NCBI GenBank assembly: GCA_001916055.1
Contig: MNRR01000033.1
Location: 1 to 37,579 of the forward strand
Direction of reading: 5' to 3'
DNA: 37,579 bases
Source: Clostridium sp. 28_12
GTDB lineage: Bacteria > Bacillota > Clostridia > TANB77 > CAG-508
In this document: one piece after another, positions 1 through 6,597 of the stretch
Layout of the letters: each line of letters starts with the position of its first letter
Position numbering within the stretch: position 1 is the first letter of the stretch
The notes under the pieces: model-generated
The model's database searches: none
Told to the model about the DNA's origin: nothing
Seen by the model: only the letters and a program-made list of their open reading frames with translations
Position numbers and translations under genes: made by a program

Positions 1-11
1 GATGCTGTAAA

Positions 12-155
12 AGCAGCAGAAAGCATAGGAATATTTAAGCGAATTTCTTTGGTGAGTTGAGTTGAGAGGTTGGCTGTGTTCGGAAGAACAGTTGAATGAG
101 CTGGGACAAGTAGAACGTCGTCAAAAGTCAGAGCTTCTTGTTTGATTCTAAGCAT
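12..155 (-). CDS. guaB: IMP dehydrogenase N-terminal fragment, Pasteurellaceae-like (probable chimera)
   Basis: Reading the minus strand from an ATG at 155 gives 48 residues beginning MLRIKQEALTFDDVLLVPAH and ending NIPMLSAA. This matches the start of gammaproteobacterial IMP dehydrogenase (NAD-dependent IMP to XMP, guanine synthesis), and from memory it is closest to Haemophilus GuaB. The match stops at position 12: the next codons read F-T-A where the family has M-D-T-V, so bases 1-11 are not a continuation. The codons (CTC, GAC, CCG, CGC) and GC content differ sharply from everything after galE. Bases 13-60 on the plus strand look open only because they are the shadow of this fragment. I infer an assembly or amplification chimera rather than a working gene. 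Confidence 0.85.
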
Positions 156-202
156 GGCAATATCTCGCTGTTAAAAGTTGTGTCAAAAAATATTGCGCTG
201 GG

Positions 203-231
203 ATTATACAGATTTTTCATGTAGTTGAAAA
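203..231 (-). promoter_or_regulatory. promoter of the guaB fragment
   Basis: On the minus strand a perfect TATAAT (208-203) lies 17 bp from TTTTCA (231-226), about 50 bp upstream of the guaB ATG. This suggests the foreign stretch includes the native guaB leader and reaches at least to about 231. The join to the clostridial sequence therefore lies between there and the galE ribosome binding site at about 275. Confidence 0.55.
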
Positions 232-288
232 TGAATTTTTTCGCTTTTATGGTAAGATTTGGCAAGGTTTTTATAAGAAGGAATGAAT

Positions 289-1299
289 ATGTCAATATTA
301 GTAACAGGCGGAGCTGGATACATAGGAAGCCACACTGCAGTAGAATTATTAAATGCAGGAAGAGAGATAGTAATAATAGACAATTTTTCGAATAGTAAAC
401 CGGAAGTATTAAAAAAAATAAAGAAGATAACAGGAAAAGATTTTAAATTTTACGAAATAGATTATTTAGATAGAAAAGCATTAGAAAAAGTATTTGAAGA
501 AAATCAAATAGAAGCAGTATTAAATTTTGCAGGGTATAAAGCAGTAGGGGAATCAGTACAAAAACCATTAGAATATTATGAAAATAATATTTCAGGTGCA
601 ATAGTACTATTAGAAACAATGAGAAAATATAATGTAAAGAAATTTATATTTAGCTCATCTGCAACAGTATATGGAGAACCAGAAAAAATTCCTCTAACAG
701 AAGAATGCAAAATAGGTGGAACAACAAATCCATATGGAACAACAAAATTATTTATAGAACAAATATTACAAGATTTATATAATTCAGATAATACTTGGGA
801 TATTGCAATATTAAGATATTTCAATCCAGTAGGAGCACATGAAAGTGGACTAATAGGTGAAGAACCACAAGGAATTCCAAATAATTTAATGCCATATGTA
901 GTAAGAGTTGCATCAGGTCAACTAGAACAATTATCTGTGTTCGGAGACGATTATGATACACCAGATGGAACAGGAGTAAGAGATTATATACATGTTGTGG
1001 ATTTAGCTAAAGGACATATTAAAGCATTAGAAAAATTAGAAAAAGAACAAACAGGAATGTATATATATAATTTAGGAACAGGAACAGGATATAGTGTTTT
1101 GGACATGGTAAAAGCATTTGAAAATGTAACTAGAAAAACAGTAAAATATAAAATAGCGCCAAGAAGAGCAGGAGATATAGCAACATGTTATTCAAATCCA
1201 GAGAAAGCTCAAAAAGAATTAAACTGGAAAGCAGAGAAAACATTAGAAGATATGTGTAAAGATTCTTGGAGATATATACAAAAACAAATGGAGGAATAA
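289..1299 (+). CDS. galE: UDP-glucose 4-epimerase
   Basis: GalE interconverts UDP-glucose and UDP-galactose in the cytoplasm, supplying galactose for surface glycans. The protein is a full-length (336 aa) extended short-chain dehydrogenase. It shows the NAD-binding GGAGYIG at 7-13, the SSSATVYG segment at 122-129, the YxxxK catalytic pair Tyr149/Lys153 (the same numbers as in E. coli GalE) and the family signature RYFNPVGAH. An in-frame ATG at 283 sits 1 nt after AAGAAGG, whereas the ATG at 289 has proper spacing, so 289 is preferred. It is the first gene of a run of five co-directional genes with envelope roles (galE, sulfatase-fold transferase, glycosyltransferase, mreB, VWA). Its own promoter is not visible because the sequence upstream appears foreign. 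Confidence 0.95.
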   Translation: MSILVTGGAGYIGSHTAVELLNAGREIVIIDNFSNSKPEVLKKIKKITGKDFKFYEIDYLDRKALEKVFEENQIEAVLNFAGYKAVGESVQKPLEYYENNISGAIVLLETMRKYNVKKFIFSSSATVYGEPEKIPLTEECKIGGTTNPYGTTKLFIEQILQDLYNSDNTWDIAILRYFNPVGAHESGLIGEEPQGIPNNLMPYVVRVASGQLEQLSVFGDDYDTPDGTGVRDYIHVVDLAKGHIKALEKLEKEQTGMYIYNLGTGTGYSVLDMVKAFENVTRKTVKYKIAPRRAGDIATCYSNPEKAQKELNWKAEKTLEDMCKDSWRYIQKQMEE

Positions 1300-1311
1300 T
1301 TATAATAGCAA

Positions 1312-2793
1312 ATGAAAAAAAGAATAGCATATATAGTTATAGTAGTATGTTTATTAATAGCTTTTGGGGCAACTGTAACAATAAACTGGCTATATGAAAC
1401 ATTTGGACATCTTTCGATGGATGAAATAATATTTCACTTAAAAGTTCCAATGGAAGGAACAAATACAGACATAATTTTTACATTTTTTAAAGAATGCTTG
1501 TGGAAAGTAATCTTACCCACAATAATAATATCATTTGCATTAATATACCCGATGGTCAAAGATATAAAATTTATAAAAGAAATACATACAGCGGAAAGAA
1601 GAAGAACTACTCTAACAAGTATATGTATAGCTGGATTAATACTAATAATTAGTATTAGTAAAATAGTAGAAACAACAGATATAAAAGAATATATAGAGAA
1701 TCAGACACATGATTCGAGTTTTATATCAAAAGAATATGTAAGACCAGAGAAAACAAATATAGAATTTCCAGAACAAAAAAGAAATTTAATATACATTTTC
1801 TTGGAATCAATGGAGACAACATATTATTCAACAAAAGACGGAGGATTATCAAAAGGAGATTTAATACCAGAGATATCAAAATTAGCAAAAGAAAATACTA
1901 ATTTTTCAGATACAGATAAGTTAGGTGGAGCATATACATTATATGGAACCACATGGACTGTTGGAGCGATGTCTGCACAGACAGCAGGAGTACCGCTAAA
2001 ATTATCTATTGATGATAATTCAATGGGAGAGTATAGTACTTTTTTGGATGGAGCTTATAGTATAGGACAAGTTTTAGAAAATAATGGATATACAAATTAC
2101 CTTTTGTTAGGTTCTGATGCAACATTTGGAGGAAGAAGAAATTTATTTAAACAACATGGAAATTATGAAATATGGGATTTTGAATCTGCCAAAGAAGAAA
2201 ACAAAGCTTCAGAACAAATATGGTGGGGGTTTACTGATGATCAATTATTTGAGTATGCAAAAGAAAAAATATTAAATTTATCAAAACAAGAAAAACCATT
2301 TAATTTTACATTTTTGACAGCTGATACACATTTCCCTGATGGATTTTTGTGTAAAGATTGCCCTAATAAATGGGATGAACAATATAAAAATGTAATATCT
2401 TGTTCAAGCAAAAGAGTTGGAGATTTTGTTAAATGGCTTCAAAAACAAGATTTTTATGATAATACTACAATAGTTATTACTGGAGACCATTTAACAATGC
2501 AAGCAAATTTCTTTGAGCCAGAAGAAGGGCAACAATATGATAAAAAAGTAGTAAATGTTATTATAAATCCTGCTATTGAAGCGGAGAATACAAAAAGAGT
2601 ATATTCAACAATGGACTTATACCCAACAACACTAGGGGCACTTGGAGCTAAAATTGAAGGAAATAGATTAGGGCTTGGAACGAATTTGTTTTCAAATGAG
2701 AAAACATTAATTGAAAAATATGGTGTTGAATATGTTAATAATGAATTGAAAAAGGTATCAAGATTTTATGATAATTCAATTTTAGTAAAATAG
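1312..2793 (+). CDS. LTA synthase / MdoB-like phosphoglycerol transferase
   Basis: This is an alkaline-phosphatase-superfamily membrane enzyme of the LtaS/OpgB (sulfatase) group, which moves phosphoglycerol from phosphatidylglycerol to a glycan or polymer on the outer face of the membrane. Three hydrophobic helices (about 5-27, 63-82, 100-118) precede the extracellular domain. That domain starts NLIYIFLESME, with Glu165 as the likely metal ligand. YGTTWTVGAMSAQTAGVPL (211-229) resembles the MdoB nucleophile-threonine region GTGWT more than classic LtaS. Other visible elements are TADTHFPDG and GDH (Asp392/His393). At 493 aa it is shorter than LtaS (about 650) and has fewer membrane helices. 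The start at 1312 follows an in-frame stop and has only a distant GGAGG. Adjacent to galE and a polyprenyl-type glycosyltransferase, it probably decorates a galactose-containing lipid or polymer. The acceptor is unknown. Confidence 0.8.
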   Translation: MKKRIAYIVIVVCLLIAFGATVTINWLYETFGHLSMDEIIFHLKVPMEGTNTDIIFTFFKECLWKVILPTIIISFALIYPMVKDIKFIKEIHTAERRRTTLTSICIAGLILIISISKIVETTDIKEYIENQTHDSSFISKEYVRPEKTNIEFPEQKRNLIYIFLESMETTYYSTKDGGLSKGDLIPEISKLAKENTNFSDTDKLGGAYTLYGTTWTVGAMSAQTAGVPLKLSIDDNSMGEYSTFLDGAYSIGQVLENNGYTNYLLLGSDATFGGRRNLFKQHGNYEIWDFESAKEENKASEQIWWGFTDDQLFEYAKEKILNLSKQEKPFNFTFLTADTHFPDGFLCKDCPNKWDEQYKNVISCSSKRVGDFVKWLQKQDFYDNTTIVITGDHLTMQANFFEPEEGQQYDKKVVNVIINPAIEAENTKRVYSTMDLYPTTLGALGAKIEGNRLGLGTNLFSNEKTLIEKYGVEYVNNELKKVSRFYDNSILVK

Positions 2794-2811
2794 GTAGAAA
2801 GGTTGAAAAAT

Positions 2812-3744
2812 ATGGAGAAAATATCAGTAGTAGTTTCTTGTTATAATGAAGAAAAAGCATTACCATTATTTTATAAAGAAATAGAAAGAGTGAGAAAACA
2901 AGATTTTGAAAATATTGTGGATTTTGAATACATATTTGTAAATGATGGTTCTAAAGATAAAACATTAGATATAATAAAACAGTTAAGAGCAATTGATGAT
3001 AAAGTAAGATATGTATCATTTTCTAGAAACTTTGGAAAAGAAGCAGCGATGTTTGCTGGTTTGGAAGCATCAACAGGAGATTATGTAACATTAATGGATG
3101 CAGATTTACAAGATCCGCCAGCTTTACTAAAACAAATGTATGACGCAATTATAAATGAAGGATATGATTCAGTAGGAACCAGAAGAGTTACAAGAAAAGG
3201 TGAACCACCAATTAGAAGCTTTTTTGCAAGGATGTTTTATAAGATAATAAATAAAATGTCAGATATTGAAATGGTTGATGGAGCTAGAGATTATAGGTTG
3301 ATGAAAAGACAAGTTGTTGATGCAATAATATCTTTAAAAGAGTATAACAGATATTCAAAAGGATTGTTTAGCTTTGTAGGATTTAATACCAAATGGATAG
3401 AATATGAAAACGTTGAAAGAGTTGCAGGAGAAACAAAATGGTCATTCTGGAAATTATTTAGATATGCAATTGAAGGAATAACAGCATTCTCAACAACACC
3501 TTTAATATTTGCATCAGTATTGGGAATAATATTTTGTGTAATTTCATTTTTGGCAATTATATTTATTATAGTTAGAACATTAATATATGGAGATCCAACT
3601 TCTGGTTGGCCATCACTTGTATGTATAATTGTTTTTGTTAGTGGAATACAATTGTTCTCAGTGGGAGTAATTGGACAATATTTATCTAAAACATATTTAG
3701 AGGTTAAAAAAAGACCAATTTATATTATAAAAGAAAAAGTATAG
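2812..3744 (+). CDS. family 2 glycosyltransferase, GtrB/DPM1-like
   Basis: This 310-aa protein has the layout of the DPM1/GtrB/ArnC type, which moves a sugar from a nucleotide donor to undecaprenyl or another polyprenyl phosphate at the cytoplasmic face. An N-terminal GT-A domain begins ISVVVSCYNEE, continues with FVNDGSKDKT and the metal-binding MDADLQDPP (DxD), and has a GARDYRLM segment. Two C-terminal membrane helices (roughly 227-257 and 265-290) are followed by a short basic tail. An upstream TTG at 2803 abuts AGAAAGG with no spacing, while the ATG at 2812 is 9 nt from it and is preferred. It sits 18 bp after the phosphoglycerol transferase gene and probably makes the lipid-linked sugar used with it. 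The donor sugar cannot be read from sequence; galE next door hints at galactose. Confidence 0.85.
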   Translation: MEKISVVVSCYNEEKALPLFYKEIERVRKQDFENIVDFEYIFVNDGSKDKTLDIIKQLRAIDDKVRYVSFSRNFGKEAAMFAGLEASTGDYVTLMDADLQDPPALLKQMYDAIINEGYDSVGTRRVTRKGEPPIRSFFARMFYKIINKMSDIEMVDGARDYRLMKRQVVDAIISLKEYNRYSKGLFSFVGFNTKWIEYENVERVAGETKWSFWKLFRYAIEGITAFSTTPLIFASVLGIIFCVISFLAIIFIIVRTLIYGDPTSGWPSLVCIIVFVSGIQLFSVGVIGQYLSKTYLEVKKRPIYIIKEKV

Positions 3745-3773
3745 GCAAATAAATAAGAAAGGAATGGATATAA

Positions 3774-4772
3774 ATGTTTAAATTTGGATTAGGGCAAGAT
3801 ATAGGAATAGACTTAGGAACTGCTACAGTAATAGCATATGTAAAAGGAAAAGGCGTAGTACTTAGAGAACCATCTGTAGTAGCAGTAGATAGTAATACAA
3901 ATGAAGTTTTAGCAGTGGGACAAGAAGCAAGAAGAATGTTGGGAAGAACACCAGGAAATATTGTAGCTACAAGGCCATTAAGAGAAGGGGTAATTTCAGA
4001 TTATACAGTAACAGAAAAAATGCTAAAATATTTTATAAACAAGATAAATGGAAGAACATTGTTTGCACCACGAACAATGATATGCATTCCTTCAAGAGTA
4101 ACAGAAGTTGAAAAAAAGGCAGTAATAGATGCAGCAAATCAAGCAGGAGCACGTAAAGTGTTTTTAATAGAAGAGCCAATAGCAGCAGCAATAGGTGCAG
4201 GAATAGATATAGCTAAACCATGTGGTAATATGGTTGTAGATATTGGTGGTGGAACAACAGATATTGCAGTAATTTCATTAGGTGGTTCAGTAGAAAGTAC
4301 GTCATTAAAGGTTGCAGGAGATAAATTTGATGAATATATTGTTAAATATATCAAAAAGAAACATAATATAATGATTGGAGAAAGAACAGCAGAAGATTTA
4401 AAAATAAATATTGGCTGTGTATATCCAAAAATGCAAGATACTGACATGGAAATAAGAGGTAGAGATTTAGCAACAGGATTACCTAAAAATGTTAAAGTGA
4501 ATTCAAGTGAGATGTTAGAAGCACTTATAGAGCCTGCAATGATGATTGTGGATGCAGTACATTCAGTATTAGAAAAAACACCACCAGAACTTTCTGCTGA
4601 TATAAGTGACAGAGGAATATATATGACTGGTGGAGGATGTTTAATAGATGGTTTAGATAAATTGTTACAAGAAAAAACAGGAATAAATGTAATGATTGCT
4701 AATGATGCAGTTTCATGTGTTGCATTAGGAACTGGTAAAGCATTAGATAATCTAGATAAATTAGATAGATAG
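3774..4772 (+). CDS. mreB: rod-shape actin homologue MreB/Mbl
   Basis: This is a full-length (332 aa) bacterial actin that forms membrane-associated filaments guiding lateral wall synthesis. The ATPase signatures are all present: DLGTA at 13-17 (phosphate 1), VVDIGGGTTDIAVISLGG (phosphate 2) near 152-170, and TGGGCLIDGLD (adenosine) near 283. The AVGQEARRMLGRTPGNI segment is typical of MreB and Mbl. The ribosome binding site is AAGAAAGGA, 30 bp after the glycosyltransferase. mreC and mreD do not follow, which is more like a second-copy Mbl locus than the canonical mreBCD operon; the choice between mreB and mbl stays open. Its place inside a surface-polymer operon fits coupling of polymer synthesis to the elongation machinery. 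Confidence 0.93.
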   Translation: MFKFGLGQDIGIDLGTATVIAYVKGKGVVLREPSVVAVDSNTNEVLAVGQEARRMLGRTPGNIVATRPLREGVISDYTVTEKMLKYFINKINGRTLFAPRTMICIPSRVTEVEKKAVIDAANQAGARKVFLIEEPIAAAIGAGIDIAKPCGNMVVDIGGGTTDIAVISLGGSVESTSLKVAGDKFDEYIVKYIKKKHNIMIGERTAEDLKINIGCVYPKMQDTDMEIRGRDLATGLPKNVKVNSSEMLEALIEPAMMIVDAVHSVLEKTPPELSADISDRGIYMTGGGCLIDGLDKLLQEKTGINVMIANDAVSCVALGTGKALDNLDKLDR

Positions 4773-4790
4773 AAAGGAATGATTGAAAAA

Positions 4791-6185
4791 ATGAAAAAGA
4801 AAATTACGTTAACAATATTTTTAATAATAATGATGATGACAACAAGTGTATTTGCAACAGCAAAATCTGCTGATGTAAAAATGGAAATAGTAGAAGACAA
4901 TGTATGTACAATAAAATTAAATGAAAAAGCAAATCTTGAAAAAAAACTTGTAGAGTATGATTTAGATAAACATCAAGTTACTCTACAATTAAAAGTAAAT
5001 AATGCAGCAGAAGCAAAAATACCATCAGGAGAAATGATGTTAGTAATAGATAGCTCAAATAGTATGGATCAAAAAGTAGATGATAATACGACAAGAAAAG
5101 AATTGGTTTTAAATTCTGCTAATAAGCTTGTTGAAAGTTTATTAAAAGCAAATCCAACAACATTAAAAATAGGAGTTGTAACATTTTCAACTAGTTCTCA
5201 AAAAGATGAAAATGGAAACTTAATAATAGGAACAGAAGCTGACGCACAAAAAGTTTGCGATTTTACAAATAATGTCCAAACATTAAAATCAAAAATATCT
5301 GCAATAGAAGGAACAGGCCAATATACTAACTTAGATTCAGGTTTAAAATTAGCAAAAAGCCAATATACATCAGAAGATAATAATAAATACATGATTGTTT
5401 TAACAGATGGATTACCAAATATTGCAATAGGACATAATGATTTGACTTCATATAAAGGATTAACAGATGTTATAACAGCAACTAAAGCGACATTAAAATC
5501 ATTAGATAATGTAGATGTAATGACAATGCTAACAGGTATAGATACAGAAGATGCAACATTTAGGATGGAAGGCGAAAATAAATATACATATGGACAAGTA
5601 ATACAAGAAGTTTTTGGAACAGAATCAAAACCAACAGTAGGAAAATTCTATAAAATAAATGATAATCAAATCGAAAAGACAATTACAGAAACAATTTACC
5701 GCGAATTATTGCCAGTTGAAAATGCATTAACAGATATAGTTGTAAAAGATTATTTCCCAGAATATATTGTAAATAATTTCGAAATGACATATGTTGAAGG
5801 GATTGATACAAGCAATGTTTCAGCCAAAATTGATACAGAAACAAATAGTATAACATGGAATCTTGCAAAACTTGGAGCAAATCAATCAGCTACAATACAA
5901 TATAGACTAACATTGAAGGATGAGTTTGATGAGAAAATTATAGGTGAAATTCTTGATACAAACGATTCAGTAGAAGTAACATACAAAGATTTTGATGGAA
6001 GCACAAAAACAGAAAAATCAGATGTTACACCAAAAATAAAGCTTACAAAAATTGAAGTACCAGTTGACAATACTGTTGCACCAGAACCAATACCAAAGGC
6101 AGGTTCTCCTATGGTTATTGTAGGAATGATATTAGTAGTAGCAGTTGCAATGTTTTTTGGATATAAATCAAGAAAAATAAAATAA
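4791..6185 (+). CDS. membrane-anchored von Willebrand factor A domain protein
   Basis: This is an exported protein of 464 aa from the ATG at 4791. That start gives a clean signal peptide (MKKKITLTIFLIIMMMTTSV, probably cut near residue 22-24) and is 13 nt from AGAAAGG; the ATG at 4779 is only 1 nt from it. The von Willebrand A domain carries the metal-ion adhesion motif DxSxS at 87-91 (DSSNSMD), a later Thr in GQYTNLDSGL and an Asp in VLTDGLPN. A beta-rich region follows. The C-terminus is PIPKAGSP, one hydrophobic helix and a basic tail (KSRKIK). This has the layout of a sortase signal, though PKAG is not a standard LPxTG, so a plain membrane anchor is equally possible. It is probably a surface adhesin or wall-associated sensor. 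Last gene of the galE operon, followed directly by a terminator. Confidence 0.85.
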   Translation: MKKKITLTIFLIIMMMTTSVFATAKSADVKMEIVEDNVCTIKLNEKANLEKKLVEYDLDKHQVTLQLKVNNAAEAKIPSGEMMLVIDSSNSMDQKVDDNTTRKELVLNSANKLVESLLKANPTTLKIGVVTFSTSSQKDENGNLIIGTEADAQKVCDFTNNVQTLKSKISAIEGTGQYTNLDSGLKLAKSQYTSEDNNKYMIVLTDGLPNIAIGHNDLTSYKGLTDVITATKATLKSLDNVDVMTMLTGIDTEDATFRMEGENKYTYGQVIQEVFGTESKPTVGKFYKINDNQIEKTITETIYRELLPVENALTDIVVKDYFPEYIVNNFEMTYVEGIDTSNVSAKIDTETNSITWNLAKLGANQSATIQYRLTLKDEFDEKIIGEILDTNDSVEVTYKDFDGSTKTEKSDVTPKIKLTKIEVPVDNTVAPEPIPKAGSPMVIVGMILVVAVAMFFGYKSRKIK

Positions 6186-6186
6186 G

Positions 6187-6218
6187 CAAAAGGAAGCCTC
6201 CGAAAAGGGGCTTCTTTT
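6187..6218. terminator. bidirectional intrinsic terminator
   Basis: The stem GAAGCCTC (6193-6200) pairs with GGGGCTTC (6207-6214), with A-rich sequence on the left and TTTT on the right. It therefore works for the VWA gene on the plus strand and, 18 bp after its stop, for the convergent Cys-rich gene on the minus strand. Confidence 0.85.
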
Positions 6219-6235
6219 GTTATGTCTCTAAAGGA

Positions 6236-6349
6236 TTAGCAACATCCTCCTCTGTTACCACCACAGCAACAACAAATTAAAAGTATTAAGATTATTATCC
6301 AGCAGCAATCATCGCCGAAACCAAATCCACATCCTCTATTTTCTGGCAT
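6236..6349 (-). CDS. 37-residue glycine/cysteine-rich hydrophobic miniprotein
   Basis: This small minus-strand gene is translated MPENRGCGFGFGDDCCW, then a hydrophobic I/L stretch, then ICCCCGGNRGGCC and stop. It has nine cysteines and eight glycines in 37 residues, arranged as a Gly/Cys-rich head, a short membrane-like helix and a Cys/Gly tail. AAAGGGGG lies 7 nt before the ATG, which strongly supports translation. Very short Gly-rich proteins with one hydrophobic core (YjcZ-like) occur in endospore formers and are often made late in sporulation; the likeness here is in composition, not proven homology. The upstream sequence contains a possible sporulation-sigma promoter (see 6422-6448). Function unknown; a spore-coat or membrane microprotein is a guess. 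Confidence 0.72.
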   Translation of the reverse strand: MPENRGCGFGFGDDCCWIIILILLICCCCGGNRGGCC

Positions 6350-6421
6350 ATTAAAACCCCCTTTCGATAAAACTATCTTGGCTAAAGTGAAACTTAACTT
6401 TAGGTTTTTCTTTTGATAATA

Positions 6422-6448
6422 TATAATATGGGGTTTATAAGAAAATGT
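6422..6448 (-). promoter_or_regulatory. possible SigK-type promoter for the Cys-rich miniprotein
   Basis: On the minus strand CATATTATA (6430-6422) fits the SigK -10 pattern CATANNNTA. A -35 dinucleotide AC (6448-6447) lies 16 bp upstream. The region is so AT-rich that a chance match is quite possible, and a SigE-like reading of the same -10 would also fit. Confidence 0.3.
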
Positions 6449-6506
6449 TACAACTTAATGTTTTTATTAATATGTACAAAAAAGTATAAAAAATGATTAA
6501 TATAGG

Positions 6507-6535
6507 TTGAAAAAAAAATGCAAGTATGATTAAAT
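6507..6535 (+). promoter_or_regulatory. weak promoter candidate for mutL
   Basis: TTGAAA (6507-6512), a 17-bp spacer and TTAAAT (6530-6535) give a partial SigA match 62 bp upstream of the mutL ATG. A perfect TATAAT at 6535-6540 is too far from this -35. A TGTTACAA box like those upstream of sepF and rsmD lies further upstream, near 6446. Confidence 0.4.
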
Positions 6536-6597
6536 ATAATAAAATAATGGAACAGAAGAAAAGAATTCTCAGATGCTCCAGGAGGTAATGTGAAAAA

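Noticed and set aside
1..60. Plus-strand open frame DAVKAAESIGIFKRISLVS as the end of an upstream gene
   Set aside because: It is the antisense shadow of the GuaB coding sequence on the minus strand.
4139..4900. 253-residue minus-strand frame opposite mreB
   Set aside because: Shadow of mreB and its neighbour; repetitive Ser/Ile content, no ribosome binding site, no family likeness.
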